NCBI GenBank assembly: GCA_036259875.1
Contig: DATAAZ010000017.1
Location: 1-47,406 of the forward strand
Direction of reading: 5' to 3'
Source of the DNA: DATAAZ01 sp036259875
GTDB lineage: Bacteria > Actinomycetota > Thermoleophilia > Gaiellales > Gaiellaceae
Length of the DNA stretch: 47,406 nucleotides
Shown here: positions 32,362-43,583 of the stretch, in pieces
How positions within the stretch are numbered: position 1 is the stretch's first letter
How the letters are laid out: each line of letters starts with the position of its first letter
Position numbers and translations under genes: made by a program
The notes under the pieces: generated by a model
Told to the model about the DNA's origin: nothing
The model's input: the letters and a program-made list of their open reading frames with translations, nothing else
Databases searched by the model: none

Positions 32362-34043
32362 ATGCCGGCGTCCGCCGACGATTCCTCGGCGCCGCCCGCG
32401 GCCGCCGGACGGAGCGGCGGACGCGGCGCGAACGCGGAAGCCGCGTTCCGGCCCCAGCCGCACGACCCCGATCGTGCTCCGGATCGCCCCGGTCGCCGCC
32501 TTGCACGCTCGACCGCGATCTTCTCCGTGGCGACGGGCGCGTCCCGGGTCCTCGGCCTCGTCCGCGAGATCGTCGTTCGGCGCTACTTCGGTGTCGAAGG
32601 CCCGATCAACGCCTTTACCGTCGCGTTCCAGGTCCCGAACCTCGTCCGGTCGCTCGTCGCCGACGCCGCGGTTTCGGCCGCGTTCGTCCCTGTCTTCAGC
32701 GAGCTCCTCGAGAAGCACGAACGGCACCGCGCCTGGCGCGTCGCCTCGACGCTTCTCTGGCTCGTCCTGCTCGGGCTCGGCGGGCTGACGGCTCTCTTCG
32801 TCGTGCTCGCGCCGTGGATCATGCGCCCGTTCGGCTACGAAGGAAGCGACGAAGAGCTCGTCGTCGGTCTCTCGCGCGTCCTGTTTCCGATCGTCGTCCT
32901 GCTCGGCCTCTCGGGCGTCGTCGTGGGGATCCTGAACACGTACGAGCACTTCGCGGCACCCGCGCTCGCGCCGGTCGCATGGAACCTGGTCATCATCCTC
33001 GGGCTCGTGCTCGGCGTGCCGCGCGCCGAAACCGACTCGTCGAAGCTCTACGTGTACGCGGTCGCCGTCGTCGTCGCGACGGTCGTGCAACTCGTGCTTC
33101 CGCTCCCTTGGCTACGCGGCCGAGACGACCGTCTCCGCGTCGCGGTCGACTGGCGCAACCCAGCGGTGAAACGCGTCTTCGTCCTGATGCTGCCCGTGAC
33201 GCTCGGGCTCGGGCTCATCAACTTCAACCAGGTCGTCAACACGTTCTTCGCCGCCCGCTACATCGACCCGCAGCTCGCGCCGAGCGCGATCGAGGCGGCG
33301 TTCCGGATCTACATGCTCCCGCAGGGGATGTTCTCGGTCGCGATCGCGACCGTCCTCTTTCCCTCCCTCTCGCGACTCGCCGTGCGGGCGGACACCGAGG
33401 CGTTTCGCGCCACCGTCGCCGTCGGCCTCCGCCAGATCGGGTTTCTTCTTCTTCCCGCGAGCGCCGTCGCCGCGGTCCTGGCCGTCCCGATCGTCCGCCT
33501 CCTCTACGAGCGCGGCGCCTTCGGCCCCGACGAGACGGACGTGGTCGCCGCAGCGCTGGTCGCGTTCGCAGCCGGACTCACCTTCAATGGGACGATGCTG
33601 ATGCTGAACCGGGCGTTCTTCAGCCTCCAGTCACCGTGGGTCCCGACCGCGATCGCGCTCGCGAACCTCGTGTTCCAGGTCATCCTGAACGCCGCGCTCT
33701 TCCGCGTCGGGATCTGGGGGATTCCACTCGCGACGTCGCTCGTGAACCTCGCCGGCACGGTCGCGCTCGTGGTGGTCTTCCGCCGCCGAGTCGGTCGGAT
33801 CGAGGGGCGCCGGACGCTCGACGCGTACGTCCAGATCACGGTTGCCTCCGCGGCCGCCGCGGGAGCCGCCTTCGGAGTGTGGTACGGCCTCGACGAAGCG
33901 CTCGGCCGCTCGCTCGGCGCACAGGTCGTCTCCGTGACGGGCGGAATCCTCGCCGCCGGGGCGGTCTTTCTCGCGGCCGCCCGTATCCTTCGCGTGCGGG
34001 AGCTCGACGCGCTCGTCTCGCTCGTGCGCCGCTCCCGTGCGTC

Positions 34044-34047
<4 letters not shown>
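32362..34047 (+). CDS. murJ: Lipid II flippase MurJ (MviN family)
   Basis: 561 residues. A hydrophilic N-terminal tail of about 48 residues (A, D, P, R rich) precedes 14 predicted TM segments. MATE-like MOP-superfamily motifs are present: STAIFSVATGASRVLGLVREIVVRRYFG, NAFTVAFQVPNLVR, AAVSAAFVPVFSE and NFNQVVNTFFAARY. It flips lipid II to the outside for peptidoglycan synthesis, joining the mre/rodA/PBP2 set. The start is set by the leaderless -10 box. No C-terminal kinase-like extension of the mycobacterial type is present. The stop overlaps lepA as ATGA. Confidence 0.93.
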
Positions 34048-35827
<1,780 letters not shown>

Positions 35828-35831
<4 letters not shown>

Positions 35832-36952
35832 GGCAGGCGGCTGTCGCAACGAACGCAGCAGGCGGCTCGGTTGGGCACCTCTACGTCCACCTCCCGTTCT
35901 GCGCGCACCGCTGCGGGTACTGCGATTTCGTCACGCTGGTCGGGCGCGGAGCCGAGCACGGCAGGTACGTGGACGCGCTTTGCGCCGAGCTCGCGCTCGA
36001 GCGCGAGCGCCTCGCCGAGCGTCTCGAGACGGTCTTCCTCGGCGGGGGCACGCCGACGTACACGCAGCAGCCCGCGCTCGAGCGGCTGCTCGCGGCGCTT
36101 CCGTCCGCGCCCGAGGTGACTGTTGAGGCGAACCCCGAGACGGTCACGTCGGCGCTTGCCCGCCGCTTGCGCGCGGCGGGCGTGACGCGCGTCTCGCTCG
36201 GCGCGCAGAGCTTCCGGTCTCACCTGCTCGCCGTGCTCGAGCGGCGCGCCGGACCCGATGCCGTCCGACGCGCCTTCTACGCTCTGCGCGATGCCTGTTT
36301 TGACAACATCTCGCTCGACCTCCTGCACGGGGTCCCCGGCCAGAGCGCCTCCGACCTCGAGCGCGACATCGAGGATGCGCTGGCGCTCGGGCCCGAGCAC
36401 GTGTCGTATTACGAGCTCGAGGCGAAGCCGGGGACTCGGTTCACGTACGCGCATGCGGATGAGCTCGCGCGCCAGGCAGGCACCATGGAGGGCTACTTCG
36501 AGCGCATCGTCGAGGCCCTCGTCGCAGCGGGCTACCGCTGGTACGAGACCGCGAACTTCTGCCGTCCGGGACGCGAGGCGCGCCACAACCTCGCCTACTG
36601 GCTGGGTCGCGACTACCTCGGCCTGGGGATCGGCGCCGTCTCGACTGTGGGCCCGTTGCGGTGGCGAAACGCCCCCAGCCTGGGCGCGTACCTGCGCGCG
36701 CTCGCCGCGGGCGCGCCGCCTCCGCGCGAGGTCGAGCCCCTGGACGCGCGCACACGCCTCCGCGAGCGACTCATGCTCGGGCTTCGACTCGATCGGCCCG
36801 TCCCGCTGGACGAGGTGGCGGCCGTGCTGGAGAGCCAGGCACTCGAGCGGCTGGAGCGCCTGGGCTTGACCGCGTGCGCCGACGGAGGTCTTCGCTTGAC
36901 GCCGCGAGGGCGCTTGCTCGGCGGCGCGGTGACGGCCGAGCTTATGGCGTAA
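35828..36952 (+). CDS. hemW: Heme chaperone HemW / coproporphyrinogen-III-oxidase-like radical SAM protein
   Basis: 374 residues from GTG 35828, which overlaps the lepA stop. Radical SAM cluster motif HLPFCAHRCGYCDF (CxxxCxxC), then GGGTPT, ISLDLLHGVPGQ and the HemW C-terminal domain. The CxxxCxxC spacing without the extra cysteine of HemN favours HemW, which inserts heme into acceptor proteins, over true HemN. The lepA-hemW-hrcA-dnaJ order is conserved in Gram-positives. Confidence 0.92.
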
Positions 36953-37002
36953 GCGCACGGGTGCCTGGCGGCGGGGAGGCGTGGCCCGGCGGGGGGCGAG
37001 GC

Positions 37003-37008
37003 TACCCT
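37003..37008 (+). promoter_or_regulatory. hrcA: -10 box TACCCT for hrcA (leaderless)
   Basis: TACCCT ends 6 nt before GTG 37015. No CIRCE-type inverted repeat (TTAGCACTC...GAGTGCTAA) is visible in the 62 bp between hemW and hrcA. Confidence 0.5.
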
Positions 37009-37014
37009 TCGTGC

Positions 37015-38064
37015 GTGCACGGGGAAGCGACAGCGGGGCCGCCTCTCAGCCCGCGCCAGGAGGACATCCTCGCGCGGGTCGTCGAGCGCTACGTCGCGAC
37101 GGGAACGCCGGTCGCCTCGAAGGCGCTCGTCGAACGCGCCGGAATCGAAGCGTCGCCCTCGACCGTCAGGTACGAGCTCGCCGTGCTCGAAGAGCAGGGT
37201 TTCCTGACGCATCCGCACACCTCCGCGGGCAGGGTTCCCACCGAGGCGGGGTACCGGCACTACGTCGACGGCGTCCTCGCGCGGATGGATCCGCGCCCGT
37301 CCGAGCTCCCGCTCGACCTGTCGGACGCGCAGAAGCAGGTCGACGAGGCGCTTCGCGCGACGACGGATGCGCTCGCGCAGCTGACGCACCTCCTCGCGCT
37401 GGTGTCGGCCCCGCCGCTCGAGACGACGGTGGTCCGGCACGTCGAGGTGATCGTCCTCCAGGCACAACTCGTCATGGTCGTCGTCATCACGTCGACCGGC
37501 GGCATCAGCAAGCGCCTCTTCGCGTTCTCGGAGCCCGTCGACGCCGGGCTCGCGGAGTGGGCCCGCGCGTACTTGAACGAGCGCGTCGCCGGCCTTCAGC
37601 TCGGCGCACGGCTTCTCCGGACGCGCTTCGAGGATCCGGAGCTTTCGCCGCGCGAGCGGGCCTTCCTCGCGCAGCTCCGTCCGGCGTTCACGGAGCTTGT
37701 CGCCGCCGGCGAGCCGAGCGTGTACATCGGCGGGGCGGCGGGGCTGTTGGACGAGTTCGAGGCATACGACCTGCGCGGCTACCGCCGGCTGCTCGAGGTC
37801 CTCGAGGAGCGGGCGGCGCTGCTCGAGCTCTTGCGCGCGAACCTCATGTCCAAGGAGCCGTTCGTCCGGGTCGGGTCGGAGTTCGGCGACCCGGATCTCA
37901 TGAGCATCTCGCTCGTCGCGGCCCCGTATGGCCTCCGTCACCGAAACCTCGGCACGGTCAGCCTGCTGGGCCCAACGCGGATGGACTACGTAAAGGCGAT
38001 CGACGCGGTCCGATCGGCAGCACGCGAGCTATCGCTCTTCGTCGAGGACGTCTACGCGGACTGA
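37015..38064 (+). CDS. hrcA: Heat-inducible transcription repressor HrcA
   Basis: 349 residues. Winged-helix N-terminus (LSPRQEDILARVVERYVATGTPVASKALVERAGIEASPSTVRYEL, then LEEQGFLTHPHTSAGRVPTEAGYRHYVD) followed by the GAF-like and dimerisation regions, ending SIVGPTRMDY-like (VSLLGPTRMDYVKAI). It normally binds CIRCE operators and represses groE and dnaK. The GTG at 37015 is fixed by the -10 box; the open frame upstream overlaps hemW. dnaJ follows. Confidence 0.94.
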   Translation: MHGEATAGPPLSPRQEDILARVVERYVATGTPVASKALVERAGIEASPSTVRYELAVLEEQGFLTHPHTSAGRVPTEAGYRHYVDGVLARMDPRPSELPLDLSDAQKQVDEALRATTDALAQLTHLLALVSAPPLETTVVRHVEVIVLQAQLVMVVVITSTGGISKRLFAFSEPVDAGLAEWARAYLNERVAGLQLGARLLRTRFEDPELSPRERAFLAQLRPAFTELVAAGEPSVYIGGAAGLLDEFEAYDLRGYRRLLEVLEERAALLELLRANLMSKEPFVRVGSEFGDPDLMSISLVAAPYGLRHRNLGTVSLLGPTRMDYVKAIDAVRSAARELSLFVEDVYAD

Positions 38065-38097
38065 TCCGCGGCGCGGGAGCGCGCACGGCCTTCGGAG

Positions 38098-38103
38098 TAA
38101 CCT
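38098..38103 (+). promoter_or_regulatory. dnaJ: -10 box TAACCT for dnaJ (leaderless)
   Basis: TAACCT ends 7 nt before GTG 38111. The 46-bp gap to hrcA contains no CIRCE or HAIR inverted repeat that I can see. Confidence 0.5.
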
Positions 38104-38110
38104 AAGACGC

Positions 38111-39232
38111 GTGGCCGCCGTCAAGCGCGATTACTACGAGATTCTCGGCGTCTCCCGCTCGGCGGACGAGAAGGAGATCAAACGCGCCTTCCGTCGCCTG
38201 GCTCGCGAACTTCATCCCGACGTCTCGGAACGGTCGGACGCAGAGGAGCGCTTCCGCGAGGCGGCGGAGGCCTACGAGGTCCTCTCGAAGCGCGAGACTC
38301 GCGACCTCTACGACCGCTTCGGCCATGAGGGGCTCCGGACGGGCGGCTTCCGCCCGAGCGACTTCGACTTCACAAGCCTCTCGGACATCTTCTCGGTCTT
38401 CTTCGGCGAGGAGTTTTTCGGCAGCGGAGGCGGCGCGCGGCGGGCGGGCCGCGGCCGGGACATCGGCGCCCAGGTCGAGATCGACCTCGTCGAAGCGGCT
38501 GAGGGGGCGACGAAGGCGGTGCCGTTCCCCGTCACGGTCGCGTGCGAGCGCTGCCGCGGATCCGGCGCGGAGCCCGGGACGCAACCGGAGACCTGCGACC
38601 GCTGCGGCGGGGCGGGGCGGCTCCAATCGGTCTCGTCGTCCGTACTCGGGCAATTCGTGCGCACGCAGACGTGCCCGGCGTGCGCGGGTGCCGGCCAGGT
38701 CGTCCGGACGCCGTGCCGCGAGTGTGACGGGTCCGGGCGTGTGACCGAGCAGCGCACGATCGACGTCGAGATCCCGCCGGGAATCCACGACGGCCAGCGG
38801 ATCCGGATCAGCGGCGAGGGCCACGCGGGCGCGTTCGGCGGGCGCTCCGGCGATCTCTACGTGCTGGTTCGCGTGCGGCCCGATCCACGCTTCGTGCGCG
38901 ACGGCAACGACATCATCTCGACCGTCGATCTCACGATCACGCAGGCGGCGCTCGGCGCGCGCGTCCGCGTCCCGACGCTTGACGGCGAGGCCGAGCTTGA
39001 CTTCCGGGCCGGGACGCAGCCGGGCGAGATTCACAGGCTCCGCGGCAGGGGCATGCCGGTCCTCCAGGGCTTCGGCCGCGGCGACCACCGCGTCCTCGTG
39101 AACGTCGTCGTCCCGCGACACCTCTCGGAGGAGCAGCGTGACCTCCTCGAGGAGTTCGAGCGAATCAGCGACGACGCCAACTACCGGGCCGACGAGGGCT
39201 TCTTCGAGAAGCTGCGCGCCGCGTTTCGCTGA
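38111..39232 (+). CDS. dnaJ: Chaperone DnaJ
   Basis: 373 residues. J domain (about 5-70) with the HPD motif in ARELHPDVS. A short G/F region. Zinc-binding domain with four repeats CERCRGSG, CDRCGGAG, CPACAGAG, CRECDGSG. Then the two substrate-binding beta domains and dimerisation tail (LRGRGMPVLQGFGRGDHRVLVNVVVP). Co-chaperone that stimulates DnaK ATPase. This is the dnaJ2-type copy that goes with hrcA in Actinobacteria. The stop overlaps the probable CTG start of prmA. Confidence 0.96.
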   Translation: MAAVKRDYYEILGVSRSADEKEIKRAFRRLARELHPDVSERSDAEERFREAAEAYEVLSKRETRDLYDRFGHEGLRTGGFRPSDFDFTSLSDIFSVFFGEEFFGSGGGARRAGRGRDIGAQVEIDLVEAAEGATKAVPFPVTVACERCRGSGAEPGTQPETCDRCGGAGRLQSVSSSVLGQFVRTQTCPACAGAGQVVRTPCRECDGSGRVTEQRTIDVEIPPGIHDGQRIRISGEGHAGAFGGRSGDLYVLVRVRPDPRFVRDGNDIISTVDLTITQAALGARVRVPTLDGEAELDFRAGTQPGEIHRLRGRGMPVLQGFGRGDHRVLVNVVVPRHLSEEQRDLLEEFERISDDANYRADEGFFEKLRAAFR

Positions 39233-39993
39233 CCCAAGAGCTACGCCGCGTCAGCGTCCGCGTGTCGCGCGCGGAGGCGGAAAAGGCACGCGCGCGGCTG
39301 CTCGAGCTCGTTCCCGAGGGGTTCGAGGAAGCGACGACCGACGACGGAGTCGTCCTCACGCCGTACGTCGACGCGAGCCGCGAAGCCCGCGTGCGCGAAG
39401 TGTTCGCGGCGAGCACCTCCGAGGCCGTCGTCCCGGGGTGGGAAGAGGCGTGGAAGCGGTTCCACCGGCCGGTTCGGATCGGACCGCTCTGGGTCGGGCC
39501 TCCGTGGGAGCGACCCGAACCCGGGGCGGTCGCGGTCGTCGTCGATCCCGGGCGTGCCTTCGGCACAGGGGCGCACGCGACGACGCGGCTCTGCCTCGAG
39601 TTCCTCGTCGAGGTCGAGCGCGGCAGCCTCGTCGATCTCGGATGCGGGTCGGGCGTCCTCGCGATCGCGGCGGCGGGCGTCGGGTTCGCACCCGTCGTCG
39701 CGCTCGACGTCGACCCCGCGGCGCTCGCGGCCGCGCGCGCGAACGCTGCCGCAAACGCCGTCGCCGTCGAGGTGCGGCGGGCGGACGTCCTCGCCGACCC
39801 GTTGCCGCGGGTCGATGTCGCGGTCGCAAACATCAGCGTCGACGCGCTCGCGCCGCTCGCGGCTCGCGTCCGGGCGCGCGCGCTCGTTGCCTCGGGGTAC
39901 TTGGCGACGGACGTCTCGTCGACGCCCGGGTGGCGGCGAGTCGAGCGAAGAGAGGCCGACGGCTGGGCGGCCGACCTGTTCGAGCCGTCGTAG
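39229..39993 (+). CDS. prmA: Ribosomal protein L11 methyltransferase
   Basis: 254 residues from CTG 39229 or 243 from GTG 39262. SAM-dependent methyltransferase modifying L11. The PrmA motifs are DPGRAFGTGAHATTRLCLEFL, LVDLGCGSGVLAIAA and VAVANISVDALAPLA. The CTG overlaps the dnaJ stop as CTGA and restores the first beta strand (LRRVSVRVSRAEAEKA), which the GTG start would cut. No strong ribosome binding site precedes either codon. It sits in the common dnaJ-prmA neighbourhood. Confidence 0.87.
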   Translation: MTQELRRVSVRVSRAEAEKARARLLELVPEGFEEATTDDGVVLTPYVDASREARVREVFAASTSEAVVPGWEEAWKRFHRPVRIGPLWVGPPWERPEPGAVAVVVDPGRAFGTGAHATTRLCLEFLVEVERGSLVDLGCGSGVLAIAAAGVGFAPVVALDVDPAALAAARANAAANAVAVEVRRADVLADPLPRVDVAVANISVDALAPLAARVRARALVASGYLATDVSSTPGWRRVERREADGWAADLFEPS

Positions 39994-40017
39994 CCTTCTC
40001 GCGCGTGCGAGAACGCG

Positions 40018-40023
40018 TACGAT
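40018..40023 (+). promoter_or_regulatory. -10 box TACGAT for the HIT gene (leaderless)
   Basis: TACGAT ends 9 nt before GTG 40033. Confidence 0.5.
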
Positions 40024-40032
40024 CGCGCCGCG

Positions 40033-40362
40033 GTGCGCGACCCCGAATGCCTCTTCTGCCGGCTCGTCGAGGAAGGCGAGCACGTCCGCAAGACCGACGG
40101 GTTCGTCGCGGTCCGGGACATCAACCCGAAGGCGCGGGTTCACCTTCTCGTTCTGCCGGAGCGCCACGTCGCGACGTTTCGCGACATCGGCGAGTTTCCG
40201 CCGGACGAGGCGAAGAGGATGCTCGAGTTCATCGCCGACACCGCCCGAGAGGCGGAGCTCGACGATTACCGGGTGATCGTCAACGTCGGCAAAGGCGCCG
40301 GCCAAACCATCTTTCACCTCCACTGGCACATCCTCGGCGACGGAATCGGCGTCTTCGAATGA
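40033..40362 (+). CDS. HIT-family (Hint-type) nucleotide-binding hydrolase
   Basis: 109 residues, typical Hint size. CLFCRLVEE at the N-terminus gives a CxxC zinc-type pair, and GQTIFHLHWHILGD carries the histidine triad HxHxH with the catalytic central histidine. Hint proteins hydrolyse purine nucleoside phosphoramidates and adenylates. GTG start set by the -10 box. The stop overlaps yqeY as ATGA. Confidence 0.93.
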   Translation: MRDPECLFCRLVEEGEHVRKTDGFVAVRDINPKARVHLLVLPERHVATFRDIGEFPPDEAKRMLEFIADTAREAELDDYRVIVNVGKGAGQTIFHLHWHILGDGIGVFE

Positions 40363-40802
40363 CGCTGATCGAGGACATCGAGCACGAGCTCAAGGAGGCC
40401 ATGCGCGCGCGTGATCGCGAGCGGGCCGACGCGCTGCGACTCACGCTGGCGGCCCTTCGCGCCGCCGAGAAGGACCTCCAGCGACCCCTCGCAGAGAACG
40501 AGGAGCTGCAGGTGCTGCAGCGCGAGCGAAAGCGCCGCACGGAAGCGGCGGAGGCGTTCCGCTCCGCCGGCCGGGCGGAGCAGGCGGCCGCCGAGGAACG
40601 GGAGCTCGACGTGATCGAGGAGTTCATGCCCGCGCCGATCGAGGAGGCGGAGCTGGAGCGGATCGTGGACGACGCGATCGCCGAAACGGGCGCTACGTCG
40701 ATCCGCGACCTCGGCCGCGTGATGGCGGACGTCATGCCGCAGGTCGCCGGTCGAGCGGACGGCTCCGAAGTCAGCCGCCTCGTCCGCGAGAAGCTCGCGT
40801 AG
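40359..40802 (+). CDS. yqeY: GatB/YqeY domain protein
   Basis: 147 residues from ATG 40359. All-helical YqeY family: MTLIEDIEHELKEAMRARDRERADALRLTLAALRAAE at the start, ELDVIEEFMPAPIEEAELERIV in the middle, ending in VAGRADGSEVSRLVREKLA. The fold is that of the tRNA-binding tail of GatB; it may act on charged tRNA, but its role is not settled. The upstream frame runs through the prmA and HIT genes and is not coding. Ends the hrcA cluster. Confidence 0.92.
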   Translation: MTLIEDIEHELKEAMRARDRERADALRLTLAALRAAEKDLQRPLAENEELQVLQRERKRRTEAAEAFRSAGRAEQAAAEERELDVIEEFMPAPIEEAELERIVDDAIAETGATSIRDLGRVMADVMPQVAGRADGSEVSRLVREKLA

Positions 40803-40820
40803 CGGCGCCGAGCGACGAAC

Positions 40821-40926
40821 GGGCACACACGTGCGCCGACTTGGCGCGGCCCGCGCTCCACATTTGCACGTCGGACGCGTACGCTCGGCGCGGGGGAACC
40901 ACTAACCGGGGGTCCCCCCGGGGCAG
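40821..40926 (+). repeat. Interspersed GC-rich element, copy B
   Basis: GGGCACAC at 40821, TACGCTCGGCGCGGGGGAACC from 40880 (20-nt core shared with copy C apart from two positions), then ACTAACC and the palindrome GGGGGTCCCCCC with GGGG and CAG. It lies between yqeY and phoH, in the same direction. The TACGCT could act as -10, starting an RNA near the G-run, and a second promoter (TACACT) lies 60 nt further on at phoH. Confidence 0.65.
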
Positions 40927-40984
40927 ATCACGCGCCGGGATTCCGCCCCGCCTCCCCGCAGGAGGGCGTTCGCGAAGGCGGAAC

Positions 40985-40990
40985 TACACT
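40985..40990 (+). promoter_or_regulatory. phoH: -10 box TACACT for phoH (leaderless)
   Basis: TACACT ends 7 nt before TTG 40998, the only start-type codon at the conserved N-terminus. No Shine-Dalgarno sequence is present. Confidence 0.5.
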
Positions 40991-40997
40991 GAGACGG

Positions 40998-41953
<956 letters not shown>

Positions 41954-41957
<4 letters not shown>

Positions 41958-42334
41958 TCGCCGTCGAGATCGAGAACCGCAGCGGCGAGCCGGTGGACGA
42001 GGACGCGGTCGCCGGGCTTTGCCGCGCCGCGCTGGCGGCCGAGGCGATCGACGAGGGCGATGTCGGCGTCGCGTTCGTCGCGCCCGACGAGATTCGGGCG
42101 CTCAAGCGCGAGCACCTCGGCGTCGACGAGGCGACCGACGTGCTCTCGTTTCCGATCGACGGCCGGGCCGAGCTCCCGGCCGGCGTTCCCCGCCAGCTCG
42201 GCGACGTGATCATCTGCCCGCATGTCGTCGGCGACGAATGGAGGTGGCCGCTCGTGCATGGGCTCCTCCACCTCCTCGGCTACGACCACGGCGACGCGAT
42301 GGAGCGCCGCGAGCGGGAGCTGGTCTCGCCGTGA
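41954..42334 (+). CDS. ybeY: Endoribonuclease YbeY (rRNA maturation factor)
   Basis: 126 residues, a little short. Single-strand RNase for 16S 3'-end processing and ribosome quality control. The zinc site HGxLHxxGxDH is present as VHGLLHLLGYDHGD. ATDVLSFPID and LGDVIICP are also diagnostic. GTG start overlaps phoH, and the stop overlaps the next gene, both as GTGA, so phoH-ybeY-dgkA/PAP2 form one translationally coupled unit. Confidence 0.95.
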
Positions 42335-43128
42335 GCACCGTGCGCCGGCCGCCGCCTCGCGCCGAACGCGCTCCCGAGCTCGAGCTCGAGCTTCCACCGG
42401 CGCCCGCGCCGACCAAGAAGCGGCCGCACTCGCTCCTCGTCAGCTTCAACTACGCGATCGAGGGCCTGATCCATGTCCTGCGCCGCGAACGGAACATGCG
42501 CGTCCACTTCGCGCTCGCGACGGTCGTCCTCGTGCTCGCGTTCGCCTACGACGTGACGAAGGTCGAGCTGATGGCGCTCCTGATCGCGATCTCCTTCGTT
42601 CTCATCGCCGAGATGGTGAACACGGCAGTCGAGGAGATGATCGACCTCTCCACCGGCCGCTACGACCCGCGCGCGAAGATCGCGAAGGACGTCGCGGCGG
42701 GCGCCGTCCTCATCTCGGCGGTCGTCGCGGCGACGATCGGCTACCTCATCTTCGTCGATCGCATCCGCTCGCCGACGTACCACCTCCTGAACGAGGTGCG
42801 CGCGATCCCGGCGAACCTCACGATCATCGCGCTCGCGCTGACCGTGATCGCGGTCGTCGCCGTGAAGGCGGTGTCAGGTCGCGGCACGCCGCTCCGCGGC
42901 GGCCTCCCCTCGGGCCACGCAGCGGTCGCGTTCGGCTCCTGGATGGCGATCACGCTCGTGGCGGCGGACTTCCAGCACCGCGTTCTCATCTCGACACTCG
43001 CGTTCCTCATGGCGTTGCTCGTCGCGCAGACGCGCGTCGAGTCGGGCATCCACTCGACGCGGGAGGTGGCGTTCGGTGGCCTCCTCGGGACGCTCGTCAC
43101 GCTCCTCCTCTTCCAGACGTTCACGTGA
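42331..43128 (+). CDS. Fused DgkA-type lipid kinase and PAP2-type phosphatase
   Basis: 265 residues. After a proline-rich cytosolic tail, residues about 35-145 match prokaryotic DgkA/undecaprenol kinase: E94-N97-E101 in LIAEMVNTAVEEMIDL and AKDVAAGAVL. Residues about 160-265 match the PAP2 phosphatase fold: PSGH (193-196) with H196 and R235-x5-H241 in TRVESGIHSTREV. The usual SR...H...D third motif reads TR...H...E. One protein could thus phosphorylate a polyprenol or diacylglycerol and dephosphorylate a lipid phosphate. dgkA alone is usual between ybeY and cdd; the fused phosphatase is the variation. Substrates are inference. Confidence 0.87.
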   Translation: MSTVRRPPPRAERAPELELELPPAPAPTKKRPHSLLVSFNYAIEGLIHVLRRERNMRVHFALATVVLVLAFAYDVTKVELMALLIAISFVLIAEMVNTAVEEMIDLSTGRYDPRAKIAKDVAAGAVLISAVVAATIGYLIFVDRIRSPTYHLLNEVRAIPANLTIIALALTVIAVVAVKAVSGRGTPLRGGLPSGHAAVAFGSWMAITLVAADFQHRVLISTLAFLMALLVAQTRVESGIHSTREVAFGGLLGTLVTLLLFQTFT

Positions 43129-43137
43129 TCACGCCCC

Positions 43138-43500
43138 GTGACGGACGCTGAGCTTCTCGAGCGGGCCGACGCCGCGGCGGCGCACGCGTACGCGCCGTAC
43201 TCGCGTTTCCACGTCGGCGCGGCACTTCTGCTCCGTGACGGGCGCGTCGTCACCGGCGTGAACGTCGAGAACGCGTCGTACCCGCTCGGGATCTGCGCCG
43301 AGCGGGGCGCGCTCGCTCGCGCCGTCGCCGAGGGCGTGAAGCCGGGGGACGTCGAGGCTCTCGCCGTGACGGCGTCCCCGTGCGGCGGCTGCCGGCAGTG
43401 GCTGCTCGAGTTCGGGATCGAGCGCGTCCTCTTCCGGCACGACGGCCAGGTGCTCGTCCGCGCCCCTTCCGACCTCCTCCCCGACTCCTTCGAGCTCTAG
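43138..43500 (+). CDS. cdd: Cytidine deaminase
   Basis: 120 residues. Tetramer-type Cdd for pyrimidine salvage (cytidine or deoxycytidine to uridine). Zinc and catalytic motifs: GVNVENASYPLGICAERGAL (C-A-E) and SPCGGCRQWL (PCxxC). YAPYSRFHVGAALL is the substrate loop. GTG start 9 nt after the previous gene. The dgkA-cdd-era order is standard. Confidence 0.95.
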   Translation: MTDAELLERADAAAAHAYAPYSRFHVGAALLLRDGRVVTGVNVENASYPLGICAERGALARAVAEGVKPGDVEALAVTASPCGGCRQWLLEFGIERVLFRHDGQVLVRAPSDLLPDSFEL

Positions 43501-43583
43501 CTGCGCCTTCAGGTGATGCTGCCGAGGCCCTGGGTCGCGAGCACCAAGCTGGAGGCCGGCGTGCGTTGCTCGCCGGGGCCCTA

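Noticed and set aside
40878..40926. c-di-AMP (ydaO) riboswitch at the repeat elements, because of GGGGGAACC
   Set aside because: The second half of the ydaO core (the GCUAACC-type block and its pairing) is missing in all copies, and copy C is not upstream of a plus-strand gene.
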